From contig NZ_CP139965.1 of the NCBI RefSeq assembly GCF_034424375.1, forward strand, positions 6,510,001 through 6,574,000: a stretch of 64,000 nucleotides of DNA. Reading direction: 5' to 3'. Below the pieces are notes generated by a model. The model ran no database searches. It saw only the letters and a program-made list of their open reading frames with translations, and had not been told where the DNA came from. Source of the DNA: Paraburkholderia kururiensis. Lineage in GTDB: Bacteria; Pseudomonadota; Gammaproteobacteria; Burkholderiales; Burkholderiaceae. Of the stretch, positions 41,381-49,046 are shown in pieces. Positions within the stretch are counted from its first letter, which is position 1, and each line of letters opens with the position of its first letter. The position numbers and the translations under genes are program-made.

Positions 41381-42085
41381 ATGGACGACCCGATTTTGTC
41401 CGCGCGCGACTTCCCTTCTCATCCGGCCTACATCGATCCCGGCTATCGGTCGTCGGTGAAGCGCGGTCCCACGCGTCCGCTCATTCCGCTCAAGGAACGT
41501 CTGCGTGACCAGCGCGTGCCCGTCTACGGCGCCGAAGACCTGGGCCCGCTCGACAACGACCTCACGCGCAACGCCGTGAAGAACGGCGCGCCGCTCGGCG
41601 AGCGCATCATCGTGACGGGCCAGGTGCTGGACGAAGGCGGCAAGCCGGTGCGCAACACGCTCGTGGAAGTCTGGCAGGCGAACGCCGCGGGCCGCTATGT
41701 GCACAAGCAGGACCAGCACGACGCGCCGCTCGATCCCAACTTCCTCGGCGCGGGCCGCTGCCTCACGGACAACGAAGGCCGCTATCGCTTCCTCACCATC
41801 AAGCCCGGCGCTTACCCGTGGGGCAATCATCCGAACGCGTGGCGTCCGAATCACATCCATTTCTCGCTGTTCGGCGACTACTTCGGCCAGCGGCTCGTCA
41901 CGCAGATGTACTTCCCCGGCGACCCGCTGCTCGCGTTCGACCCGATCTACCAAGGCGTGCCGGAAGGCGCGCGCGAGCGGCTGATTTCGCGCTTCTCGCT
42001 CGACACCACCGAAGAAGGCTTCTCGCTGGGCTACGAATTCGACATCGTGCTGCGCGGCCGCAACGAAACCCCGATGGAGCGTTGA
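41381..42085 (+). CDS. pcaH: Protocatechuate 3,4-dioxygenase beta subunit
   Basis: Iron-bearing subunit of the intradiol ring-cleaving enzyme of the beta-ketoadipate pathway, 234 residues. The four Fe(III) ligands are visible: Tyr106 ('NAAGRYVHKQDQHD'), Tyr145 ('KPGAYPWGNH'), His158 and His160 ('AWRPNHIHFSLFG'). They match Tyr408, Tyr447, His460 and His462 of the Pseudomonas enzyme. AAGGAGA precedes ATG 41381. pcaG follows after three bases. Control by the divergent pcaQ is indicated by the box pair upstream. Confidence 0.97.
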   Translation: MDDPILSARDFPSHPAYIDPGYRSSVKRGPTRPLIPLKERLRDQRVPVYGAEDLGPLDNDLTRNAVKNGAPLGERIIVTGQVLDEGGKPVRNTLVEVWQANAAGRYVHKQDQHDAPLDPNFLGAGRCLTDNEGRYRFLTIKPGAYPWGNHPNAWRPNHIHFSLFGDYFGQRLVTQMYFPGDPLLAFDPIYQGVPEGARERLISRFSLDTTEEGFSLGYEFDIVLRGRNETPMER

Positions 42086-42088
42086 ACC

Positions 42089-42676
42089 ATGACTCTCAAG
42101 CAAACGCCTTCGCAAACGGTCGGCCCGTACTTCGCCTACGGTCTGTGTCCCGAGCAATACAACTTCGACCACAAGAGCCTGTTCACGCCCGCACTCGTCG
42201 CGCCCGAAACGCCCGGTGAGCACATCACGATCATCGGTCGCGTGTTCGACGGCGACGGCGCGCCGATTCCCGACGCGATGCTCGAATTCACGCAGCTGGA
42301 TAGCAATGGCCGCTATCCCGGCTCGCGCAACGAAGCGAACGAAACGGGCTTTCGCGGTTTTGCCCGCGTGGGCACGGGTACGGACGCGAAGCAGCGCTTC
42401 ATTGTGGAAACGGTGAAGCCAGGCCGTGCAGCGGACGATAGCGCGCCGCACATCGACGTGACGGTGACCATGCGCGGCGTGCTGCTGCACGCCTTCACGC
42501 GCATCTACTTCGACGACGAAGCCGCGGCGAACGAGCAGGATGCAGTGCTGTCAGCCGTGCCGGCCGAACGCCGCGCAACGCTCGTCGCAAAGCGCGAAGA
42601 ACACGCGGGCAGCGTGATCTACCGCTTCGACATCCACATGCAAGGCGACCGGGAAACCGTGTTCTTCGACGTGTAA
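42089..42676 (+). CDS. pcaG: Protocatechuate 3,4-dioxygenase alpha subunit
   Basis: Non-iron subunit of the same enzyme, 195 residues. It starts with the diagnostic 'LKQTPSQTVGPYFAYGLCPEQY' and shares the beta-sandwich core with PcaH ('GRVFDGDGAPIPDAMLEFTQLDSNGRYPGS', 'PHIDVTVTMRGVLLHAFTRIYFDDE'). The Tyr/His iron ligand set is absent, as expected for alpha. It begins 3 bases after pcaH, so the two are coupled. Two terminators follow. The later pathway genes (pcaB, C, D, I, J) are not in the window. Confidence 0.97.
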   Translation: MTLKQTPSQTVGPYFAYGLCPEQYNFDHKSLFTPALVAPETPGEHITIIGRVFDGDGAPIPDAMLEFTQLDSNGRYPGSRNEANETGFRGFARVGTGTDAKQRFIVETVKPGRAADDSAPHIDVTVTMRGVLLHAFTRIYFDDEAAANEQDAVLSAVPAERRATLVAKREEHAGSVIYRFDIHMQGDRETVFFDV

Positions 42677-42687
42677 CGACACGGCAC

Positions 42688-42708
42688 AAGCGGCGGCATG
42701 CGCCGCTT
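42688..42708 (+). terminator. Hairpin directly after pcaG
   Basis: AAGCGGCG (42688-42695) and CGCCGCTT (42701-42708) pair around a GCATG loop, 11 bases past the pcaG stop. Only a short T-run (TTT) follows, so termination may be partial. Confidence 0.7.
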
Positions 42709-42782
42709 TCACGAGCCTTTCACATATCGGCGTTACGATCCGGTTCGCGATAACCTGATCGCAAAACTCCGAGACACATTCG

Positions 42783-42810
42783 GTGCCCGCCTCGCGCGGG
42801 CACTTTTTTT
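42783..42810 (+). terminator. Strong rightward intrinsic terminator
   Basis: GTGCCCGC/GCGGGCAC arms (42783-42790, 42796-42803) with a CTCGC loop are followed by seven T. It ends 22 bases before the stop of the convergent nnrU gene. It either backs up the pcaG hairpin or terminates a separate short transcript from 42709-42782. Confidence 0.92.
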
Positions 42811-42832
42811 ATGTGGATTGATGCGGACGCTT

Positions 42833-43411
42833 TCAACCGAACGGCCGCACGCCGATCAGCACGCCGTGCAGCCATAGCGCGAAGACCACCCACGCAACGA
42901 GGCCGGCGACCACGCATATCAGGTCTTTCGAGAACCGGCCAGGCGGATAGACGACGTTGGCTATCGCATCGCGACGCCGCGCCGCCATCAGGTCCACGAT
43001 GGACCACACCAGGAACGCGCCGAACAGCACGAGCGCATTGAGCGTGCCGTTGGCCGCGAGGTGCGCGATGGCCCAGAGCATCACGGCCGTCACCATCGGA
43101 TGCTTGAACAGCGACTTGAAGTGATTCTCGGGCACGTATGCCGCGGGGAACAGAATGAAGGCGAGCGCCGTGAGCGGCGCCGCGAGATGCGGTGCCCAGG
43201 GCGGCGGCGTCCACAGTACCGTGGGGTCGCGCCGGGCCAGACCGTAGCCCCACACCAGCAGCACCAGGCCGATCAACGACACCACGGAATACGCGCTTTT
43301 CCAGCCTTTCTCGCCGAGGCGGGCAATCTGCGCGCGCCGCCAGTCTTCGGCCACGATGCGAACCGAGTGCGCACCGAGAAAGATCACCAACCCGATAATC
43401 AGCACCGACAT
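42833..43411 (-). CDS. NnrU family membrane protein
   Basis: A 192-residue integral membrane protein with about six hydrophobic segments, NnrU family ('LIIGLVIFLGAHSVRI' at the N-terminus, 'RHPMV'-like 'FKHPMVTAVMLWAIAHLAANG' in the middle, 'FGAFLVWSIVDLMAARRRD'). NnrU was named for a role near nitrite/nitric-oxide reduction genes in Rhodobacter and is related to isoprenylcysteine methyltransferase-like and cyclase families. No denitrification gene is present here, so its role remains open. ATG 43411 has GAGGTG upstream. It is divergent from the small unknown gene at 43615. Confidence 0.86.
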   Translation of the reverse strand: MSVLIIGLVIFLGAHSVRIVAEDWRRAQIARLGEKGWKSAYSVVSLIGLVLLVWGYGLARRDPTVLWTPPPWAPHLAAPLTALAFILFPAAYVPENHFKSLFKHPMVTAVMLWAIAHLAANGTLNALVLFGAFLVWSIVDLMAARRRDAIANVVYPPGRFSKDLICVVAGLVAWVVFALWLHGVLIGVRPFG

Positions 43412-43614
43412 GTCCAGCACCTCGCGCAGGCTGCAGAAGATGGCCGCGATTGTCGCCCGAATTCGAGCCGGCTGACAAACGGATTTCGATGCATGCGTCA
43501 TGCGGGCTATCGTCGCGCGATTTTGTTCCTGATACTGTTGCGCAGCCGCGCGCGCCATCGCATGTCGCACCACATGCCTCGCAAATGCACGCGGCATACC
43601 CGGGAGCACAGTGC

Positions 43615-44001
43615 ATGGAAACGAACTGGAATCTGATTCGCGAAGCCATCAATGCGGCTATCGACAGCTGCGAGAAACTCGAACAGGCGGGTTATGCCGA
43701 GCACCACCGAAGCATCACGATCGACGTAGGCGGACAACGCGCCAACGTGCGGGACTTTCTCGTGAGCGCCTGGACGCTGGCCGAAAACGCCCGCTATGAA
43801 GTCATTCGCGAGCGGCACGATCAGGGCCTCGATCTGCCGTATGTGCCAGAGACGTCGCGCATTCTGGTGGCCGTCGCCGCGGCATGCGCGGAACTGGTGG
43901 GCGCGGGCAAGTCGCCGCCCGCGGAGGCCTTCATGCGCGGCATGATCGACTGGTATAGAAACCACTTCGACACGCACGTCGGCAAGGCGCTCTCGCCTTG
44001 A
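43615..44001 (+). CDS. Hypothetical cytoplasmic protein
   Basis: 128 residues with no signal peptide or membrane segment and largely helical character ('LIREAINAAIDSCEKLEQAGYAEHHRSITIDVGGQRANVRDFLVSAWTLAENARYEVIRERHDQG'). I do not recognise a family. ATG 43615 (METNWN) has GGGAG upstream. The stop is 12 bases before the GNAT start, so the two genes are probably one transcript. Composition and codon bias agree with neighbouring genes. Confidence 0.75.
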   Translation: METNWNLIREAINAAIDSCEKLEQAGYAEHHRSITIDVGGQRANVRDFLVSAWTLAENARYEVIRERHDQGLDLPYVPETSRILVAVAAACAELVGAGKSPPAEAFMRGMIDWYRNHFDTHVGKALSP

Positions 44002-44013
44002 TTGCGAGAGCGC

Positions 44014-44598
44014 ATGAACGATACGCAAAACACACCGCACGGAACGACGCCACGGCCCGATGAAGTGCACATCGCATCGGCACGGCTTTCCATCAAACCG
44101 TTTTCCGCCGACGATGCAGAGGCTGCGTTCGGCTGCATGACGCCTACTCTCACCCAATTCATGGCGTGGGATCCGCCCGCCACGCAAGAAGCCTTCGATC
44201 GTATCTGGCAGCAATGGCAGGTGGCCGCCACACAGGGCACCGAGTTCGTCTTCGCCATACGCGAGCGCGAGAGCGCAGCGTTTCTCGGATTGACGGGGCT
44301 GCACAAACTGCACAGCGACTATCCGGAACTGGGCATCTGGATTCGCGAAGATCGCCACCGCGAAGGGTTCGGCCGTGAAGCCGTGAGTCTGGTGGCGCAA
44401 TGGGCCACGCACGCCTTCGGGATACGACGCGGCTTTACGTATCCCGTGGCCGAAGACAATCGCGCAAGCCGCCGGATTGCCGAAGGGCTCGGCGGCGTCG
44501 TGGTGGAACAGCGCATCGCGCCCAAGTATCACGCCGTCGTGTATCGCATACCGGCGCAATCCATGGCGCACGTTCCGCGCACCGGCCCGCAGGTTTGA
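44014..44598 (+). CDS. GNAT-family N-acetyltransferase (RimJ/RimL-like)
   Basis: A 194-residue acetyl-CoA-dependent N-acetyltransferase of the Acetyltransf_3 group. The fold is visible from 'IASARLSIKPFSADDAEAAFGCM' through 'FVFAIRERESAAFLGLTGLHKLH', and 'GIWIREDRHREGFGREAVSLVAQWATHAFGIRR' includes the acetyl-CoA-binding segment (variant of R-x-x-G-x-G/A). 'VAEDNRASRRIAEGLGG' is the last conserved helix. This group acetylates ribosomal protein N-termini, small amines or antibiotics, and the acceptor is unknown. ATG 44014 with GAGAG upstream is preferred over the in-frame TTG at 44002. Confidence 0.88.
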   Translation: MNDTQNTPHGTTPRPDEVHIASARLSIKPFSADDAEAAFGCMTPTLTQFMAWDPPATQEAFDRIWQQWQVAATQGTEFVFAIRERESAAFLGLTGLHKLHSDYPELGIWIREDRHREGFGREAVSLVAQWATHAFGIRRGFTYPVAEDNRASRRIAEGLGGVVVEQRIAPKYHAVVYRIPAQSMAHVPRTGPQV

Positions 44599-45014
44599 TG
44601 CGAGCGCTGCGGCATACGCGACATCGCTTTCATTTCCGCATCCGTTACACGTCCGCTACGCCCCGCGAAGCCACGTACAGGAAACCGAACTACGGCCCCG
44701 GCATTCTGGCCGCGGGCACAGGGGCGCGCCTTGACAAGGTAATGTGACCCCTCCTATTTTTCCCTTGTCGCCCGTCCTTACCAAATCTTTCTCAAGACGG
44801 CGAAAGCCTCAAAACAGTACAAGTTACTGACCATGCCTCATGGCATGTCGTTAGTACTCTTATTCATATCGGTCAGTTCAAGCTCAAGGCAGTTGTGAAA
44901 GTCGAACGTCAGCCGCTGATGCCGGCGGGTTCTGCACGCGCTGTCTGTTTCTCATGTGCCCAACCGGCGAACGCGGTCTTGTGTAGTGGTATCTCACCAG
45001 TCACAGGGACAGAA
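44599..45014. other. Intergenic region with nested inverted repeats upstream of the S10 lipoprotein gene
   Basis: About 415 bases without a gene. From 44740 to 44890 it is less GC-rich than the surroundings. A hairpin CATGCC-TCAT-GGCATG (44832-44847) lies inside a wider inverted repeat ACTGACC (44826-44832) / GGTCAGT (44871-44877). This could be an operator or a structured 5' leader. An open frame starts at 44895 in the coding frame but lacks a signal peptide until 45015. Confidence 0.5.
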
Positions 45015-46865
45015 ATGAAACCAGACCGTAGTTCCAGCGGCAGCCGCGCCATCGCGCCTGCCCGCGTCCGCCATGCGCGCCACGGACGCTGGCTCGCCCT
45101 GCCATGCGCATTGCTCGCCAGCACATTGATCCTCGCAGCATGTGGCGGCGGCGATAGCGGCTCGGCATCGTCCGCGGCAAGCACGATGCGCCAGGTGGCG
45201 GCGAATCAGGCCGGCGCGCAGACGCCCGCGGCCAGCCAGGCCAACCAGCCCTACACCGACCCGGTGGCCTATTCGCTCAACGCCAACGACGGTCTGCCGC
45301 TTTCGCAAGTGAAGGAACGCGCGGCCGTCATGCATTATCAGTGGACGTCGGGCAAGAGCATCGTCAACTACACGACGACGACAGGCCACCTGACGGCTCT
45401 GGATGCGAACGGCAACCCCGAAGCCACCATGTCGTATGTCGCCTACACGGCCCCGAATGCGGACGGCTCGCCACGGCCCCTGACGTTCTTCTATAACGGC
45501 GGTCCGGGTTCGTCGTCGATCTGGCTGCGTCTGGGTTCGTTCGCCCCCACGCGCGTCGCCACGCCTGATCCGCTGCTCACGAACTGGCCCAACTATCCGC
45601 TCGTCAACAACAGCGAGAGCCTGATCGACACCACCGACATGGTGTTCATCGATCCGCCGGGCACCGGCCTTTCCGAAGCGATCCTGCCGAACACGAACCA
45701 GAAATTCTGGGGCTGCGATCCCGATGTGAACGTGATGCGCGATTTCATCACGCGCTATCTGACGGTGAACAATCGCAGCAGCTCGCCCCTCTATCTCTAC
45801 GGCGAATCGTACGGCACGCCGCGCACCGACATGCTCGCGCTCGCGCTCGAATCCGCCGGCGTGCACCTCACAGGCATCGTGCTGCAGTCGTCCATCCTCA
45901 ACTACTTCGCCGACGCCATCGAGGCCACCGCGATCACGGCATCCACAGAAGGACTGATGCTCGATACCGATACGCTCGCGGGCTACTACCCAGGCTACGC
46001 AGCCGTGGCGGCGTACTTCAACCAGGTGTCGCCACCACCGCTCGACATGGGCCTCTATGCGTTGCAGTCCGAAATATTCGCCACCGGCCAGTACAACCAC
46101 TTCAAGAAGTACGCGCAGTCGTGGGTACTGAGCCAGCTCGGCATTCCGGATGCGCTCGGCACGCCCGTGTTCCCCTCCACGCGCACGCTCGAGTCGTGGC
46201 GCTGGCCGTCCAGCCTCACGATGCAGGCGCTGCAGGGCTACTTCAACGTGAATCCGTTCAATATGACGCTGCTGCCCGGCACGACGATCGGCCGCTATGA
46301 CGGACGCGTGTCGCTGCCCAATTCGGACCCGCGTCTGCAGAACGATTCGGACCCGTCGGACATCCTGATCTCGCAGCCGTTCACCACCGCGCTGCAAACG
46401 CAGATGCCGAACTACCTGGGCTACCGTGCGCCGAACGCGACGTACATGCCGCTCAACGACGCCATCATCCAGGTGTGGGACTTCTCGCATGACGGCCAGC
46501 CGCTGCCCGACACGTTGCCCGATCTGCTCGGCGCGCTCACGCTCAACCCGCAGTTGAAGGTGCTCGCGGAAAACGGCTATCACGATCTCGCCACGCCGTT
46601 CTTCAGCACGGAAAAGCAGCTTGCGCGGTTGCAAACGGTGCCGGGCATGAACCCGAACCTGCAGGTGAACTTCTTCCAGGGCGGGCACATGATCTATCTG
46701 GACGACGTGGCCCGTCCGCAGATGAAGACCGACCTCGCGGACTATTACCGCGGCCAGCCGATTCCGCTCGCGCTCTCGTTGTGGACGCTGCCCGCGCCAT
46801 GGCCTGACGAGAGCCCGGCGGGCACGCCCACGGCAGCCGCAGCGCAAACCGCGGCCGCGCAGTAA
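45015..46865 (+). CDS. Serine carboxypeptidase (peptidase S10) lipoprotein
   Basis: A 616-residue predicted lipoprotein with an alpha/beta-hydrolase S10 domain. The signal peptide ends in the lipobox I-L-A-A-C (Cys43). 'FFYNGGPGSSSIW' (oxyanion region, about 158-170) is the S10 hallmark, followed by 'IDPPGTGLSE', nucleophile Ser265 ('LYGESYGTPR'), Asp524 ('ENGYHDLATPFF') and His558 ('FFQGGHMIYL'). The triad is therefore complete. S10 enzymes release C-terminal residues, usually at acid pH. The bacterial versions are poorly characterised. ATG 45015 is chosen for its AGGGACAG site. Start 44895 would place a 40-residue tail before the signal. An EF-hand-like secreted protein gene follows after 73 bases. 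Confidence 0.9.
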   Translation: MKPDRSSSGSRAIAPARVRHARHGRWLALPCALLASTLILAACGGGDSGSASSAASTMRQVAANQAGAQTPAASQANQPYTDPVAYSLNANDGLPLSQVKERAAVMHYQWTSGKSIVNYTTTTGHLTALDANGNPEATMSYVAYTAPNADGSPRPLTFFYNGGPGSSSIWLRLGSFAPTRVATPDPLLTNWPNYPLVNNSESLIDTTDMVFIDPPGTGLSEAILPNTNQKFWGCDPDVNVMRDFITRYLTVNNRSSSPLYLYGESYGTPRTDMLALALESAGVHLTGIVLQSSILNYFADAIEATAITASTEGLMLDTDTLAGYYPGYAAVAAYFNQVSPPPLDMGLYALQSEIFATGQYNHFKKYAQSWVLSQLGIPDALGTPVFPSTRTLESWRWPSSLTMQALQGYFNVNPFNMTLLPGTTIGRYDGRVSLPNSDPRLQNDSDPSDILISQPFTTALQTQMPNYLGYRAPNATYMPLNDAIIQVWDFSHDGQPLPDTLPDLLGALTLNPQLKVLAENGYHDLATPFFSTEKQLARLQTVPGMNPNLQVNFFQGGHMIYLDDVARPQMKTDLADYYRGQPIPLALSLWTLPAPWPDESPAGTPTAAAAQTAAAQ

Positions 46866-46938
46866 GCTCAGGAGAAACGCGGGCATCCGTTCGCGCGGGC
46901 GCCCGCCTACCCATCATGCCCTTCTATTGCGAGTGATC

Positions 46939-47352
46939 ATGTCTCCAATCGATATGCTGCGGCGCGTTCTGCCGCTAATCGTGCTCGGCGCCGTGGTCGG
47001 CAACGTTCAGGCGTCCGATCTTCAATCCGTCGCGCCTGTGACGCTGCCCAAAGGCGGCCACGGCGTGGACGGCCCGTTCTTTCCGACCAACCGTCCCGTG
47101 CCGGTGGTTCCGTCCACGGGAACGCAGCTCCAGCAGCAGGCCCAGCAACGCATCGAGGCGCGCCTCGGCGCCAATACGGTGCTGAACAACGGTGCGTCCA
47201 TCACCAAAGAACAGGCGCAAACGAGCGGGCTCGGCTACATCGCGAAGCACTTCGACCAGATCGATGCGTCGCACACGGGGCGCGTGTCGATGAGCGATGT
47301 CCGGCAGTATCTGCAACAGCAGCAGGTACAGTTGCAGCAGAAGCAGCAGTGA
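46939..47352 (+). CDS. Exported Gln-rich protein with EF-hand-like motif
   Basis: 137 residues. Signal peptide residues 1-25 ('PLIVLGAVVGNVQA'). The mature part has a Pro/Thr-rich stretch, a Gln-rich segment ('TQLQQQAQQRIEAR'), one EF-hand-like helix-loop-helix ('AKHFDQIDASHTGRVSMSDVRQYL', about 103-126) and a C-terminal 'QQQQVQLQQKQQ' tail. The loop D-A-S-H-T-G-R-V-S-M-S-D lacks the usual acidic residue at position 5 and the Glu at position 12, so calcium affinity may be weak. It is predicted to be periplasmic. ATG 46939 is preferred to a TTG at 46927. It may be co-transcribed with the S10 lipoprotein. Confidence 0.75.
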   Translation: MSPIDMLRRVLPLIVLGAVVGNVQASDLQSVAPVTLPKGGHGVDGPFFPTNRPVPVVPSTGTQLQQQAQQRIEARLGANTVLNNGASITKEQAQTSGLGYIAKHFDQIDASHTGRVSMSDVRQYLQQQQVQLQQKQQ

Positions 47353-47468
47353 CGTCGTATGGACCGTGACGACGGTCCGGATTTCCTGAGGTTCCGTTCA
47401 ACGGCCGCGAAGTCGAAGGCGGCCGCTGAACGGACTGCGTCGTTCAAAGCGTCGTCATGCAGCGCACG

Positions 47469-48275
47469 CTAGCTGCGATAGTCGGAAAGCGTGTTGTCGA
47501 TCAGCCGCAGCGCGGCTTCCCACGCGAGTTGCACGATGCCCGCGGCGTCGTCTTGCTGGAACTGACTCGCGGTGAGTTTGCAGACGGCCTCGGAAGGTAT
47601 CGAGAGTTCCACGCCGCCCGCCAGTGCCTGCACCTGGATCTGGCAAGCGCGCTCGAGGAAGTAGATTTCCTGAAAAGCCGCCGCCGCCGACGCGCCCCCT
47701 GCCAGCAAACCATGATTGCGCAGGATCATCGCGTTGCATGATCCCAGGTCGGCAATGAGCCGCTCGCGCTCGCCGGGATCGAGCGCAATGCCTTCGTAGT
47801 CGTGGTAGGCAAGCTTGCCGTAGAACTTCAGCGCGTGCTGGCTGATCGGCAACAGCCCCTGCTTTTGTGCGGACACCGCGGACCCCGCCGACGTGTGCGT
47901 GTGCACCACGAAGCGCAGATCGGGTCGCGCCCTATGCACGGCGGAGTGGATCGTGAAGCCCGCGGCGTTCACGCGGTAGCGTGCGGGATCACCGGATGCG
48001 GCGGGCTCGACGACGCGCCCGTTGCCATCGATCTTCACGAGATCGGAGGCGCGCATCTCGTGAAACAACACGCCGTAGCGATTGATCAGGAAATGATGCT
48101 CGGGGCCCGGCACGCGCGCCGTGATGTGCGTGTCGATGAGGTCCGTCATGCGGAAATGTGCGACGAGCCGATAGAGCGCGGCAAGATCGCAGCGGGTCGC
48201 CCATTCGTCGTCGTAACGCGACGAGGCCGGCCCGGCTGCCGTCGTGGATGCAGAGGAATGCGTCGAGGCCGTCAT
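47469..48275 (-). CDS. Class II aldolase/adducin family protein
   Basis: A 268-residue cytoplasmic protein of the class II aldolase/adducin head fold. The metal-binding pair is in 'LRFVVHTHTSAGSAVSA', the Gly-rich segment is 'DLIDTHITARVPGPEHHFLINRYGVLFHEM', and 'AMILRNHGLLAGGASAAAAF' carries the third His. Biochemically known members act on sugar phosphates such as fuculose-1-phosphate, but this longer subgroup with an N-terminal 25-residue Ser/Thr-rich tail is common in proteobacteria and largely undefined. ATG 48275 has AGGAGCG upstream. It is alone on its strand, with a 14-bp palindrome about 95 bases upstream. Confidence 0.87.
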   Translation of the reverse strand: MTASTHSSASTTAAGPASSRYDDEWATRCDLAALYRLVAHFRMTDLIDTHITARVPGPEHHFLINRYGVLFHEMRASDLVKIDGNGRVVEPAASGDPARYRVNAAGFTIHSAVHRARPDLRFVVHTHTSAGSAVSAQKQGLLPISQHALKFYGKLAYHDYEGIALDPGERERLIADLGSCNAMILRNHGLLAGGASAAAAFQEIYFLERACQIQVQALAGGVELSIPSEAVCKLTASQFQQDDAAGIVQLAWEAALRLIDNTLSDYRS

Positions 48276-48369
48276 GCGGATCGCTCCTGAATGGACTGAA
48301 CAGCGCGCGTGCCCGTGATGAAGAATCCGGCCGCCCAATATCCGCGCGCTAAATACTTTTTATTGCCGG

Positions 48370-48383
48370 AATTCAGCTGAATT
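48370..48383. promoter_or_regulatory. Perfect 14-bp palindrome upstream of the class II aldolase gene
   Basis: AATTCAGCTGAATT is fully symmetric and lies in an AT-rich patch 95 bases before the aldolase start and 85 bases after the H-NS-type gene. It could be an operator. No cognate regulator gene is adjacent. Confidence 0.45.
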
Positions 48384-48467
48384 GAGGGGCGGTTTTGATA
48401 CGGGAATAACCGCAGGCGAAATAGCCACCGCCTTTTTTCCCGAAAACGCCGCAATGAATTCACCGCC

Positions 48468-48701
48468 TCAGCAGCGGAAATGCTCCATGTTCTGACCCGC
48501 ATTGACCGCGCGGGTAAGCCATTCGGGCCGCTCGCCCTGCCCGTCCCAGGTATTGCCGTAAGCATCGCGATACATGGGGGCCTTTTGCGCATCGGCCGCG
48601 CTGGAAGCTTCCAGCTCTTCCAGCGTAATTCCGAATTCATCCATGCGGCGTCGAATCCACACGATCAGCCGTTCGCGCGCCTCTCCGTCGAGGTCGAACA
48701 T
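48468..48701 (-). CDS. Minimal H-NS-type DNA-binding protein
   Basis: 77 residues. The C-terminal half ('APMYRDAYGNTWDGQGERPEWLTRAVNAGQNMEHF', about 42-75) matches the H-NS/Bv3F C-terminal domain, with the characteristic T-W-x-G-x-G-x-x-P-x-W core and G-Q-G loop that inserts in the minor groove. The N-terminal part (about 40 residues) is one predicted amphipathic helix ('ARERLIVWIRRRMDEFGITLEELE'), far shorter than the oligomerisation domain of full H-NS (typically 95-137 residues total). ATG 48701 has AGAGGAC upstream. The frame stays open to 48920, but upstream codons show no family similarity. Confidence 0.82.
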   Translation of the reverse strand: MFDLDGEARERLIVWIRRRMDEFGITLEELEASSAADAQKAPMYRDAYGNTWDGQGERPEWLTRAVNAGQNMEHFRC

Positions 48702-49046
48702 TCGTAAGTCCTCTCGCTTCGTCACGACGTGCCGCATTTTCCGTGTCGGAAATGCACGTCTCAAAAGGGTTTTGAATACTGAATAGGACAAAGGCTTCGC
48801 TGATGCCAGCGAAGCCTTACTGTCTGTCTTGACGAGGGCGGGGGCGAGACCGCGTTCGATTCGAACCCGCGGCGTGCGTTCCGGAGATGGACTGGATGGG
48901 CCGCTCCGCCCGCAAATCAATTACTTGCGCTGTGCCAGATACCGCAAACGGCGCTCATCATACCCCGCGCCAGGCCCGCTTATCAAGGGGTTGCCGCGAG
49001 GGCGCGGGGCGGTTCGCAAGCCCCGCCGGGCAAGGCTTTCGCGGCA
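48702..49046. other. Intergenic region between H-NS-type and TonB receptor genes
   Basis: About 345 bases. It contains the perfect hairpin at 48791-48818 and a short palindromic stretch around 48853-48872 (GTTCGATTCGAAC) that imitates a tRNA T-arm, but no tRNA can be folded. No protein gene is supported. Confidence 0.5.
48791..48818 (-). terminator. Hairpin, probable terminator downstream of the TonB receptor
   Basis: 12-base arms AAGGCTTCGCTG and CAGCGAAGCCTT are perfectly complementary around an ATGC loop. Read leftward it is followed by TTTGTCCT, a weak U-tract. It could end the receptor transcript (stop at 49047) and insulate the H-NS-type promoter. A leader-RNA role for the H-NS-type gene is the alternative. 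Confidence 0.65.

Noticed and set aside
48841..48875. A tRNA T-arm-like stretch (GTTCGATTCGAAC) near the hairpin at 48791
   Set aside because: No acceptor stem, anticodon arm or D-arm can be built around it on either strand. It is better explained as a short palindrome.
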